A stretch of 64,000 bases of DNA from NCBI GenBank assembly GCA_948794795.1, contig CAQGLR010000013.1, positions 1-64,000 of the forward strand. The letters run 5' to 3'. Shown one piece after another: positions 54,874 through 63,709 of this stretch. The number at the start of each line of letters is the position of its first letter. The first letter of the stretch is position 1. The stretch is from an uncultured Lachnospiraceae bacterium (GTDB taxonomy: Bacteria; Bacillota; Clostridia; Lachnospirales; Lachnospiraceae). The notes beneath the pieces were generated by a model. It saw only the letters and a list, made by a program, of their open reading frames with translations, was not told the origin of the DNA and did no database searches. Made by a program: the position numbers and the translations under genes.

Positions 54874-56382
54874 TTAGTGTGTCAGCAATCCCGAATGATA
54901 CAGTATCAACAGTCCTCTGTATGTTACATCGCAAAGCTTCCTAGTCTTGCTCCTCCAGTCTGCCTCCAGTTGCCCGCCACCATAGCATCCCATGCCTTTA
55001 AGTGCCTTTTCAACGTAGTTTGCACGGCATATTCCCTGCTCATCTATAGAATCATAAATAATATCAACCTCTTTTTTTAGCGGTGGAACAAGACTGTATA
55101 AACCACACCGGCACATATACTCTGCCAAATCCAGAAATACATAATACTCTCCGCCAGTTTCTATACCTAGTTTCATACCCTCTTTATATGCACCACAACA
55201 GCCAACCAAATGCCCAATATCTACACAATATGCAGGTGAATAATCCAGGCCTGTGTCTTTCAGTAACTTATTAAAAGAATCCGCCAGCATTGCTATATTC
55301 TCACTATTCCGCCAACTGTTTGTATGAGCCAGAATATCCAGATGATACCAACAGGGCCATTTTTCATAGTCATTAAAAACGTATGCGATTCCCTCAGGGT
55401 TGATTCGCTCGGGATGTCCCTTTCTTATTTTTACAATATCTGTCACCGATTTTATTTCAGTAACTCTTCTAAAAGATTCCAGTGCCTTGGTAATTTCTTT
55501 TGTAATATCAAAGGTGTCTTCATAACCAGCTCTTGCAACACAAGCAGCTTTAATGATGTCCGGTCCGAAGGCGGCGTATCTGTTGCAGTCAGTACCGCCT
55601 TTGCCGGATAATTTTGGGGATATAGTTTTGAATGCTTCTATTGCATTCTTAAGAACAGGAGTATCTTTATACACCAGTTTTTCACCAAGATATTTTACAC
55701 CAACCTCTTGATTTTCATATGGTCCTGCATTTTTGCCAGACCCATGAAAACCATTGCCCAGCCAACCGTTTTCTTTTTGGCATGTAATGATACTTTGGAT
55801 TATTTTCTCTTGCAAAATCCTATCTTGTAACTCTCTTTTTTCGTCGTCTGTGATATTTTTCAGAATATCATTCTTAACATGATAAACAATGGAGGGATTC
55901 GCATATTGCACTAAAAACTCTGATATCCTGTCTAGCAGGCTGCTTTGTCCACTGTTGGAAACCCGTCTTGCAGAATCCTTTATTTTCATACATTTTTTCC
56001 CAAAAGCATCAAAGGTATTTACCGTGCCGCCATGTTCAATGATTTTTCCGTTTACAATTCTGTCAATGTCTACACCAGTCATCTCTATAACCTTATCTGT
56101 TGGCGTTATTCCTATGGACTCACTTTTGTGCGTTCCTCTCATAATAAATTCAGAAATAACAGTTTCACCATCCTCAAATTGACGAATAATCTCCATCTTG
56201 TAACCAGGATATGTTTTTCTGACAGCCGCAAGGTGTTGCCGCATTCCATCTATGCCAATAAACATCTCGTTTCCGCCAACCTTTTGTACGCAATTTTTTG
56301 AAATATATTGTGGAAGTTCATTAAGTAAGTTTTCTGAAACAACCACCTCATAAAAGTATTTTATAATCTCTTTATTATTCAT
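54874..56382 (-). CDS. SnoaL-like domain fused to an unassigned helical domain
   Basis: 502 residues. The first 125 (KEIIKYFYEVVVSENLLNE, a GMRQHLAAVRKTYPG segment and HGGTVNTFDAFG) match the SnoaL/NTF2-like ester-cyclase or polyketide-cyclase fold. The remaining 370 are predicted mostly helical, with GNGFHGSGKNAGPYENQEVG and repeated aromatic pairs, suggestive of an alpha-alpha toroid but not assignable by eye. Its DNA is visibly richer in G+C than neighbouring genes, with codons such as CCG, TCC and CGG more common, which points to horizontal acquisition. GGAGG before the ATG supports the start. Confidence 0.75.
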   Translation of the reverse strand: MNNKEIIKYFYEVVVSENLLNELPQYISKNCVQKVGGNEMFIGIDGMRQHLAAVRKTYPGYKMEIIRQFEDGETVISEFIMRGTHKSESIGITPTDKVIEMTGVDIDRIVNGKIIEHGGTVNTFDAFGKKCMKIKDSARRVSNSGQSSLLDRISEFLVQYANPSIVYHVKNDILKNITDDEKRELQDRILQEKIIQSIITCQKENGWLGNGFHGSGKNAGPYENQEVGVKYLGEKLVYKDTPVLKNAIEAFKTISPKLSGKGGTDCNRYAAFGPDIIKAACVARAGYEDTFDITKEITKALESFRRVTEIKSVTDIVKIRKGHPERINPEGIAYVFNDYEKWPCWYHLDILAHTNSWRNSENIAMLADSFNKLLKDTGLDYSPAYCVDIGHLVGCCGAYKEGMKLGIETGGEYYVFLDLAEYMCRCGLYSLVPPLKKEVDIIYDSIDEQGICRANYVEKALKGMGCYGGGQLEADWRSKTRKLCDVTYRGLLILYHSGLLTH

Positions 56383-56474
56383 GGTACACCTCCAAAATAA
56401 ATCCTGATTTGTTTCTTACAACAGCATTATCAGTATACTACGTCATTAAATATAATTCCATATTTTATTTATTT

Positions 56475-56550
56475 GAGTTTCCCTGTTTTTTTAATACACA
56501 GGTATTTTGCCAGAGCCGCATAATTTGTAAAATATTTAATTTTCAAACAT
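56475..56550. repeat. Remnant joining two repeat-element ends
   Basis: The left part (GAGTTTCCC, TTTTTTTAATACACAGGTAT) is the reverse complement of copy B's right end. The right part (CCAGAGCC, then TTTAATTTTCAAACA) is copy A's right end. So two right ends of different subtypes lie head to head, with the core lost. The rest of the 56383-56696 gap is AT-rich with the atp promoter. Confidence 0.7.
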
Positions 56551-56696
56551 CCATAAATGTGATATTTATCTGGAAATTATATATTTAGCGCATATATATG
56601 CTTATTATAAATATTTGTGTAGACTTTTTTAGGACTATATCTTATAATAATATCTGGAAAGTAATACCATCTGTCTATAAAGAGGAGGACAGCAAA

Positions 56697-57050
56697 GTGG
56701 AGGATAAAGACCATAAGGTTTTAAAAAGTTTTGTTATGATAACGCAAATCAGCGTCAACATGATGGTGCCAATATTTCTTTGTGCTGCACTTGGAGTGTG
56801 GCTTAACAGGCTGCTTAATACAGATGTCTGCTTTCTTGTGCTTGTGTTTATAGGCATTGGTGCATCATTCCGGAATGTTTATATTCTTACAAAGTCATTT
56901 TATTCTGCTGATATGAAGAAAGAACATGACAGGATTAAGTATATACAGGAATTGAAAGATTATAGCAGCAGTCCTGGAGAAAAAGAGGAATACAAAGAAA
57001 TAGTTAAGACAAAGCGTTATCCTGAAAACAAAGGGCCAGCTAGAAAGTAA
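56697..57050 (+). CDS. atpZ: AtpZ/AtpI-family small membrane protein
   Basis: About 117 residues: two membrane spans (about 18-37 and 45-63) flanked by charged cytoplasmic tails, as in AtpZ/AtpI-type ATP synthase accessory proteins. The frame is open from 56598, but GAGGAGG at 56682 before GTG 56697 sets the start. A TATAAT (56643-56648) with a weak TAGACT -35 just upstream is the likely operon promoter. First gene of the ATP synthase operon. Confidence 0.8.
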   Translation: MEDKDHKVLKSFVMITQISVNMMVPIFLCAALGVWLNRLLNTDVCFLVLVFIGIGASFRNVYILTKSFYSADMKKEHDRIKYIQELKDYSSSPGEKEEYKEIVKTKRYPENKGPARK

Positions 57051-57065
57051 AAGGGGTTTCTTGTA

Positions 57066-57458
57066 ATGAAAAAGGCAAAACAAATCCTGAAAGAAATGTT
57101 TGCTGGGCTGGTAGTATGGTTACTGCCAGTTTTGATTATATTAGTTATAGTAGCAAAGCATAAGTTTGCTATGGCAATGGGAGTACTGCTTGGCGGAGCA
57201 GCAGCAGCGGGGCTTTTATTACACATGTACCATCATCTTGATATAGCACTTGACATGGATGTGAAACATGCACAAAGCCATATACAGTTTGCTGCTATAA
57301 GAAGGCTTTTCTTTATGGCACTTGTAATTGCAGTTTCTATGGTATGGCATATGTATTTCCACCCTGTAGGTACTGTGTGTGGATTATTTGGCATGAAGAT
57401 TTCCGCTTATTTGCAACCCGCAGTTCATAAGATAGTGGGGCGTATACAAAGGTGGTAG
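57066..57458 (+). CDS. atpI: ATP synthase accessory protein I-like membrane protein
   Basis: 130 residues with four membrane spans (about 12-30, 36-54, 77-95 and 100-118) and basic ends, the size and topology of AtpI, which assists c-ring assembly. Located 15 bp after atpZ and just before atpB, where AtpI is normally found. Sequence identity is low, so the symbol rests mainly on position. Confidence 0.7.
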   Translation: MKKAKQILKEMFAGLVVWLLPVLIILVIVAKHKFAMAMGVLLGGAAAAGLLLHMYHHLDIALDMDVKHAQSHIQFAAIRRLFFMALVIAVSMVWHMYFHPVGTVCGLFGMKISAYLQPAVHKIVGRIQRW

Positions 57459-57521
57459 TGTTTTGACAATATATTAATATTGTTATTTCAATACAATCTT
57501 ATAGAAAAGGAGGGTGAAAAT

Positions 57522-58292
57522 GTGGGAAATGGCGTCTTAGATTTGCCGCAGGGCTTTAGCAGGGTTTTTCTTGCTGACAGCGGTGAGCAGGTTGACTTCT
57601 TTATAAGGGGTTATTCAAATACAAAATTCTCATTCTTTGGATGGGATGTGTATCTTACAACAACGCATATATCTATGATTATCGTTATTGCTGCCATACT
57701 TGTTTTTGCAGTATGTGCAAACCGTGCTATTAAGAATGCAGATCCTAACAAAGTACCAGGCCCGTTCCTGAATGTTGTTGAACTTATAGTTGAATCACTA
57801 GATGGAATGGTAAAAGGTACAATGGGGCCTAAAAAGGCAATGGCTTTCAGAAACTATGTAAGTGCACTGTTTCTGTTTATACTTGCCTGTAACTTATCAG
57901 GCTTGCTGGGATTAAGACCGCCAACAGCAGATTTCGGTGTAACATTTCCTCTGGCAGTTATTACATGGGTAATGATTCAGTACAATGGATTTAAGTACCA
58001 GGGAATGGGCAAGATAAAAGCTTTATTTGAGCCAATTTTCTTATTCTTCCCAATGAATCTTATTAGCGAATTTTCAACACCTGTGTCAATGTCACTCCGT
58101 TTATTTGGTAATATCTTATCAGGAACGGTTATGATGGGGCTGCTTTATGGTTTGTTGCCAAGAGTTCTTACTCTTATATGGCCTGCCGCACTTCATGCAT
58201 ATCTGGATGTATTTTCCGGGTGTATACAGGCATATGTATTCTGTATGTTGACAATGAGTTTTGTTTCTGATGCAATAGGAGAAGATGCCTGA
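57522..58292 (+). CDS. atpB: ATP synthase F0 subunit a
   Basis: About 256 residues with five to six membrane spans. The essential stator arginine is R193 in MSLRLFGNILSG. The EFSTPVS segment precedes it. Subunit a forms the ion half-channels against the c ring. The frame is open from 57480, but AAGGAGGG before GTG 57522 sets the start. Confidence 0.94.
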   Translation: MGNGVLDLPQGFSRVFLADSGEQVDFFIRGYSNTKFSFFGWDVYLTTTHISMIIVIAAILVFAVCANRAIKNADPNKVPGPFLNVVELIVESLDGMVKGTMGPKKAMAFRNYVSALFLFILACNLSGLLGLRPPTADFGVTFPLAVITWVMIQYNGFKYQGMGKIKALFEPIFLFFPMNLISEFSTPVSMSLRLFGNILSGTVMMGLLYGLLPRVLTLIWPAALHAYLDVFSGCIQAYVFCMLTMSFVSDAIGEDA

Positions 58293-58368
58293 GCTTAGTA
58301 TATGTTAAAAGTGTTCTGGTATCACAATGTATTTATTGGTTAAATGTTATTTTTAAGGAGGATGTAAA

Positions 58369-58632
58369 ATGAATATAACAAATGAAGGTTTAGTATTAAT
58401 GGGTTCTGCAATAGGTGCAGGCCTTGCAGTTATCGCAGGTATTGGTCCTGGTGTTGGACAGGGTATTGCCGCAGGTTATGGTGCTTCTGCAGTTGGACGT
58501 AACCCAGGTGCAAAGGGTGATGTTATGTCAACAATGATTTTAGGACAGGCGGTAGCAGAAACAACAGGTCTTTATGGTCTTGTAGTTGCATTAATACTGT
58601 TATTCGCTAACCCACTTTATAGCAAACTTTAA
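58369..58632 (+). CDS. atpE: ATP synthase F0 subunit c (Na+-type ligands)
   Basis: 87 residues forming the helical hairpin of the c ring. The polar loop is RNPGAKGD (44-51). The ion-carrying acid is E64 in AETTG. P27, Q31, E64, T65 and Y69 match the positions that bind Na+ in Ilyobacter and Acetobacterium rings (P28/Q32/E65/S66/Y70). AAGGAGGATG precedes the ATG. Confidence 0.95.
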   Translation: MNITNEGLVLMGSAIGAGLAVIAGIGPGVGQGIAAGYGASAVGRNPGAKGDVMSTMILGQAVAETTGLYGLVVALILLFANPLYSKL

Positions 58633-58673
58633 TTTATGCAATTACCAGATTGCAGCAGAAAGGAGGCTGAAAA

Positions 58674-59231
58674 GTGAGTGGTGTGATAAAAGTAGCTTTG
58701 TCGGGCAGTGCACTTGGCGATTATATATTTGGTTTGGACCCACAGCTTCTTGTTGATGCGCTTATAACCATAATTGCGATGTTTGCATTATTCCTCTTAC
58801 TTTCTTACCTGCTCTTTAACCCTGCGCGCAATATGTTACAGAAAAGGCAGGATTTTATAAAAGAACAGCTTGAAACAGCAGCTAAGGAAAAAGAGGATGC
58901 CATACAGTTTAAGTCAGAATATGATGCAAAACTTAAGGCAGTTGATAAGGAAGCTGAGGAAATCCTTAGCGAGACCCGTAAGAAGGCAATGAAAAAAGAA
59001 AGCGTCATTATTAATGAGGCAAAAGAAGAATCTGCAAGAATCCTTGAAAGGGCAAACCGCGAGGTTGAACTTGAGAAATCTAAGGTAAAGGATGATGTGA
59101 AGCAGGAAATTATTGCTGTTGCATCCATTATGGCAGGTAAGATTGTTGCATCTTCTTTAGATGATAAGAAACAGTCACAGTTAATTGCAGACACTTTAAA
59201 AGAGATGGGTGATGAAACATGGCTAAGTTAG
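58674..59231 (+). CDS. atpF: ATP synthase F0 subunit b
   Basis: 185 residues: an N-terminal leader, one membrane span (about 25-45) and a long charged helix (45-180) for the peripheral stalk. The GTG start follows AAAGGAGG. It overlaps atpH by 13 bp. Confidence 0.92.
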   Translation: MSGVIKVALSGSALGDYIFGLDPQLLVDALITIIAMFALFLLLSYLLFNPARNMLQKRQDFIKEQLETAAKEKEDAIQFKSEYDAKLKAVDKEAEEILSETRKKAMKKESVIINEAKEESARILERANREVELEKSKVKDDVKQEIIAVASIMAGKIVASSLDDKKQSQLIADTLKEMGDETWLS

Positions 59232-59770
59232 TATCAAAAACATACGGCGATGCTTTGTTTGAAGTTGCCGTAGAACAGGGCACACTGGATACCATGCTTG
59301 AAGAAGTGGAAGCAGTTTTACAGGTGCTTAGGGATAACAAAGAATACATTAGTCTTCTTTCACATCCAAGAATCCCAGCTGAAGAGAAAAAGGTTATGGT
59401 AGAAAAGGCATTTAAGGGGAAAGTTTCCTCTGAACTTACTGGGTTTATTATAACCATTGTAGAAAAAGGCCGTTTTTCAGAAATAGAAGATATACTTTTA
59501 TATTTTATGTCAAAAGTATGGGATGAAAAGAAGATTGGTGTTGCCTGTGTGACATCTGCTGCTGCTTTGTCAGACGCACAGAAGAAGGAAATAGAAGCAA
59601 AGCTTCTAAAAACTACTTCATATGTAAAGTTCCGTATGAGTTATTCTGTCAATCCTGCTTTGATTGGCGGAATGGTTATACAGATAGGTGACAGGGTAGT
59701 AGACAGCAGTGTAAAAACAAAGCTGGAAAATATGGCTAAGGAGCTTAATAAAATCCAGCTGTCTAATTAA
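59219..59770 (+). CDS. atpH: ATP synthase F1 subunit delta
   Basis: 183 residues: the N-terminal helical bundle (YGDALFEVAVEQG) and a C-terminal domain with VNPALIGGMVIQIGDRVVD, the delta/OSCP signature. It joins the b stalk to the alpha subunits. Overlaps atpF. Confidence 0.94.
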   Translation: MAKLVSKTYGDALFEVAVEQGTLDTMLEEVEAVLQVLRDNKEYISLLSHPRIPAEEKKVMVEKAFKGKVSSELTGFIITIVEKGRFSEIEDILLYFMSKVWDEKKIGVACVTSAAALSDAQKKEIEAKLLKTTSYVKFRMSYSVNPALIGGMVIQIGDRVVDSSVKTKLENMAKELNKIQLSN

Positions 59771-59795
59771 AATTGAAGGAAGGTGCAAGAGTAAC

Positions 59796-61310
59796 ATGAA
59801 TTTAAGACCTGAGGAAATCAGTTCTGTAATTAAAGAACAGATTAAGAACTATAGTACCAAGTTTGAAATTGCAGATACAGGTACTGTAATACAGGTTGCC
59901 GATGGTATTGCCCGTATTCATGGTCTGGCAAAGGCTATGCAAGGTGAGCTTCTTGAATTTCCAAATGAAGTTTATGGAATGGTGCTTAACCTTGAAGAAG
60001 ACAATGTCGGCGCTGTGCTCTTAGGCGACCATAAGAATATTAATGAAGGTGACATTGTAAAGACTACAGGAAGGGTTGTTGAGGTTCCTGTTGGAGATGC
60101 AATGCTTGGACGTGTAGTTAATGCTCTGGGACAGCCTATAGATGGAAAAGGACCTATTGAAACTAAAAAAACAAGACAAATTGAAAGGGTTGCATCAGGT
60201 GTTATTTCCAGAAAGTCAGTAGATACACCATTACAGACAGGTATTAAGGCTATTGACTCAATGGTTCCTATCGGAAGAGGACAGCGTGAGCTTATAATTG
60301 GTGACCGCCAGACAGGAAAAACAGCTATTGCGATTGATACAATTATTAACCAGAAAACAGAAAATGTGTACTGTATATATGTAGCTATAGGACAGAAGGC
60401 TTCAACTGTGGCATCTATTGTTAATAAGCTTGAAGAATATGGTGCTATGGATTATACAACTGTTGTAGCTTCTACAGCAAGCGAACTTGCACCATTACAG
60501 TATATTGCACCATATTCAGGCTGTGCAATAGGTGAGGAATGGATGGAAGCTGGCAAAGATGTGCTTATAATCTATGATGACCTTACAAAGCATGCTGCTG
60601 CATACCGTACAATGGCGCTGCTGCTTAAGCGTCCTCCTGGACGTGAGGCTTATCCTGGTGATGTATTCTATTTACATTCCAAACTTCTTGAAAGGGCAGC
60701 AAGGCTTAATGATAAGCTGGGAGGAGGTTCCCTTACAGCGCTTCCTATTATAGAAACACAGGCAGGTGATGTGTCTGCATATATCCCTACTAATGTAATT
60801 TCTATAACAGACGGGCAGATTTATCTTGAAACTGAAATGTTTAATTCTGGTTTCCGCCCTGCTATTAATGCAGGACTTTCGGTATCCAGGGTTGGTGGTT
60901 CTGCACAGATTAAAGCTATGAAGAAGATTTCCGGGCCAATCCGTATTGAGCTTGCACAGTTCAGGGAACTTGCTGCTTTCTCACAGTTCAGTTCAGACCT
61001 TGACCCTGAAACTAAGGCACAGCTTGCACAGGGTGAAAGAATACGTGAAATATTAAAACAGGACCAGTATAACCCTATGCCAGTAGAAAATGAGGTAATG
61101 ATTATATATGCTGCTACTAAGAAGTATCTTATTGATGTAGAAGTAGAAGATATACTTGAGTTTGAAAAAGGTCTTTTTGAGTATATTGATACAAAGTATC
61201 CAGAAGTACCAGAAGCAATACGTACAGATGGAGAAATCAAGGAAGATACAGAGAAGAAGCTGGTTAAAGGAATAGAGGAATTTAAGGCGGATTTCATTAA
61301 GAACAGATAG
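59796..61310 (+). CDS. atpA: ATP synthase F1 subunit alpha
   Basis: 504 residues, full length. The P-loop is GDRQTGKTA (about 169-177), with ALPIIETQAGDVSAYIPTNV and the PAINAGLSVSRVGGSAQ signature. It forms the non-catalytic nucleotide sites of the alpha3-beta3 head. Confidence 0.97.
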   Translation: MNLRPEEISSVIKEQIKNYSTKFEIADTGTVIQVADGIARIHGLAKAMQGELLEFPNEVYGMVLNLEEDNVGAVLLGDHKNINEGDIVKTTGRVVEVPVGDAMLGRVVNALGQPIDGKGPIETKKTRQIERVASGVISRKSVDTPLQTGIKAIDSMVPIGRGQRELIIGDRQTGKTAIAIDTIINQKTENVYCIYVAIGQKASTVASIVNKLEEYGAMDYTTVVASTASELAPLQYIAPYSGCAIGEEWMEAGKDVLIIYDDLTKHAAAYRTMALLLKRPPGREAYPGDVFYLHSKLLERAARLNDKLGGGSLTALPIIETQAGDVSAYIPTNVISITDGQIYLETEMFNSGFRPAINAGLSVSRVGGSAQIKAMKKISGPIRIELAQFRELAAFSQFSSDLDPETKAQLAQGERIREILKQDQYNPMPVENEVMIIYAATKKYLIDVEVEDILEFEKGLFEYIDTKYPEVPEAIRTDGEIKEDTEKKLVKGIEEFKADFIKNR

Positions 61311-61324
61311 AGAGGTGTTATGAT

Positions 61325-62206
61325 ATGGCCTCAATGAGAGATATTAAAAGGCGTAAAGAAAGTGTCCAGAGTACAGGACAGATTACGAAAGCTATGAAGC
61401 TTGTATCCTCTGTAAAACTGCAGAAAGCTAAAGTGGGTGCAGAAGTGTCAAAACCTTATTTTGATACAATGTATGAAACCGTAGCAGATATGATTGCCAA
61501 ATCGGCGCAGATGTCACATCCGTTTCTCCAGAAAAGCCAGTCTGAGAAGAAGGCAGTAATAACTATAACTTCAAACAGGGGCCTGGCTGGAGGATATAAT
61601 TCCAATATAGTGAAACTGGTTTCTAAGGATGAGCGTTTTAATAAGGATGATACCATTATTTATGCTGTAGGGACAAAAGGACGTGACTCCCTTTCAAGGC
61701 AGGGCTATGTTATAGCAGGTGATTATTCCGAAGCAATTAATGAACCACTTTATAGTGATGCGATGGAGATTGGCAAGGAGCTTTTAAGTAAGTTTACAAG
61801 TGGCGAAATTGGAGAAATATATCTTGCATATACAATATTTAAAAATACAGTAGTGCAGATACCTACAATGATTAAGCTGCTTCCTATTGATGCAGAAGAT
61901 ATAGTATCAGAGCAGGAGGAAGAGCCTGAAAGCCCGCTTGACAAGATAACACTTATGAATTATGAGCCTGAACCTGAGGAAGCACTTGATGCTATTATTC
62001 CTAAATATGTAAACAGCCTTATATATGGAGGTCTGGTAGAATCACATGCAAGTGAAAATGGTGCCCGTATGCAGGCGATGGATTCCGCAACAAGCAATGC
62101 AGAAGATATGATTAGTGATTTGTCACTTAAGTATAACAGGGCAAGACAGGCTTCTATTACACAGGAGCTTACAGAAATTATAGCAGGTGCATCAGCTATT
62201 TCATAG
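61325..62206 (+). CDS. atpG: ATP synthase F1 subunit gamma
   Basis: 293 residues: N-terminal MRDIKRRKESVQSTGQITKAM, a central SNRGLAGGYN Rossmann-type domain, and the conserved C-terminal helix ending near ITQELTEIIAGASAIS. The rotor shaft. It carries an acidic insertion around 200-220 (SEQEEEPESP) that many homologues lack. Confidence 0.95.
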   Translation: MASMRDIKRRKESVQSTGQITKAMKLVSSVKLQKAKVGAEVSKPYFDTMYETVADMIAKSAQMSHPFLQKSQSEKKAVITITSNRGLAGGYNSNIVKLVSKDERFNKDDTIIYAVGTKGRDSLSRQGYVIAGDYSEAINEPLYSDAMEIGKELLSKFTSGEIGEIYLAYTIFKNTVVQIPTMIKLLPIDAEDIVSEQEEEPESPLDKITLMNYEPEPEEALDAIIPKYVNSLIYGGLVESHASENGARMQAMDSATSNAEDMISDLSLKYNRARQASITQELTEIIAGASAIS

Positions 62207-62297
62207 CAGTATATTGGTATCTGGTATATATAATAATAGTTTAGTCCCTTGTTTTTAAAGGGGATTGGTTGTAAATATAATAAGAAGGAGAAAGACG

Positions 62298-63695
62298 ATG
62301 GCAGAATTAAATACAGGTAAGCTTACCCAGATTATCGGTGCCGTTCTGGATATAAAGTTTCCAGAAGGAAAACTTCCAGAAATCAACGATGCTATCAGAG
62401 TACCATTAAATAATGGTGGAAAGCTCGTAGTTGAAGTTGCACAGCATCTGGGTGATGATACTGTGCGCTGTATTGCAATGGGCCCTACTGATGGTCTTGT
62501 ACGTGGTATGGAAGCAGAAGCAACAGGCGGACCTATTTCAGTTCCTGTTGGTGAAGCTACATTGGGACGTATGTTTAATGTACTTGGTGAGCCTATTGAT
62601 GAAAAGCCGGCTCCTGAAGGGGTAATGTATGACCCAATCCATAGAAAAGCGCCAGCATTTGAAGAGCAGTCTACAGCAACAGAAATCCTTGAAACAGGTA
62701 TTAAAGTCGTTGATTTGCTCTGCCCATACCAGAAGGGTGGTAAAATCGGGCTTTTCGGTGGTGCTGGTGTAGGTAAGACTGTATTAATACAGGAGCTTAT
62801 AACAAATATTGCACAGGAGCATGGTGGATATTCAGTATTCACTGGTGTAGGTGAGCGTACACGTGAAGGTAATGACCTTTATTATGAAATGATTGAGTCT
62901 GGAGTTATTGACAAAACAACAATGGTGTTCGGACAGATGAATGAGCCTCCAGGGGCACGTATGAGGGTTGGTCTTACAGGTCTTACAATGGCAGAAAACT
63001 TCCGTGACCGTTCTGGTAAGGATGTACTTTTGTTTATTGATAATATTTTCCGTTTCACACAGGCTGGTTCAGAGGTTTCAGCGCTGCTTGGGCGTATGCC
63101 TAGTGCAGTTGGATACCAGCCAACATTGCAGACAGAGATGGGTGCCCTGCAGGAGCGTATAACTTCTACTAAAAAGGGTTCTATTACATCAGTACAGGCT
63201 GTTTATGTACCTGCTGATGACCTTACTGACCCTGCTCCAGCCAATACATTTGCCCATCTGGATGCTACAACGGTTCTTTCACGTTCTATATCAGAGCTGG
63301 GTATTTATCCTGCTGTAGACCCTCTTGAATCTACATCACGTATACTTGACCCCCATGTAGTTGGTGAAGACCATTATAAGGTAGCACGTGGCGTACAGGA
63401 GATACTGCAGAGGTATAAAGAACTCCAGGATATTATTGCAATCCTTGGTATGGACGAGCTTTCAGAAGATGATAAGATTGTAGTAAACAGGGCAAGAAAG
63501 ATACAGAGGTTTTTATCACAGCCTTTCCATGTTGCAGAGCAGTTTACAGGACTTCCAGGGCAGTATGTGCCAGTAAGTGAAACTGTACGTGGTTTCCAGG
63601 AAATACTTGATGGCAAGCATGATGATATTCCTGAAAACCTTTTCCTTAATGCAGGTACAATTGATGAGGTTGTCCAGAGGATGAAGTCTAAGTAG
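62298..63695 (+). CDS. atpD: ATP synthase F1 subunit beta
   Basis: About 465 residues. The P-loop is GGAGVGKTV, the catalytic Glu lies in GERTREG, the DELSEED loop reads DELSEDD, and PSAVGYQPTL is present. The frame opens at 62265, but AAGGAG before ATG 62298 sets the start. It carries the catalytic sites. Confidence 0.97.
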   Translation: MAELNTGKLTQIIGAVLDIKFPEGKLPEINDAIRVPLNNGGKLVVEVAQHLGDDTVRCIAMGPTDGLVRGMEAEATGGPISVPVGEATLGRMFNVLGEPIDEKPAPEGVMYDPIHRKAPAFEEQSTATEILETGIKVVDLLCPYQKGGKIGLFGGAGVGKTVLIQELITNIAQEHGGYSVFTGVGERTREGNDLYYEMIESGVIDKTTMVFGQMNEPPGARMRVGLTGLTMAENFRDRSGKDVLLFIDNIFRFTQAGSEVSALLGRMPSAVGYQPTLQTEMGALQERITSTKKGSITSVQAVYVPADDLTDPAPANTFAHLDATTVLSRSISELGIYPAVDPLESTSRILDPHVVGEDHYKVARGVQEILQRYKELQDIIAILGMDELSEDDKIVVNRARKIQRFLSQPFHVAEQFTGLPGQYVPVSETVRGFQEILDGKHDDIPENLFLNAGTIDEVVQRMKSK

Positions 63696-63709
63696 AAAGG
63701 AGATACCAT

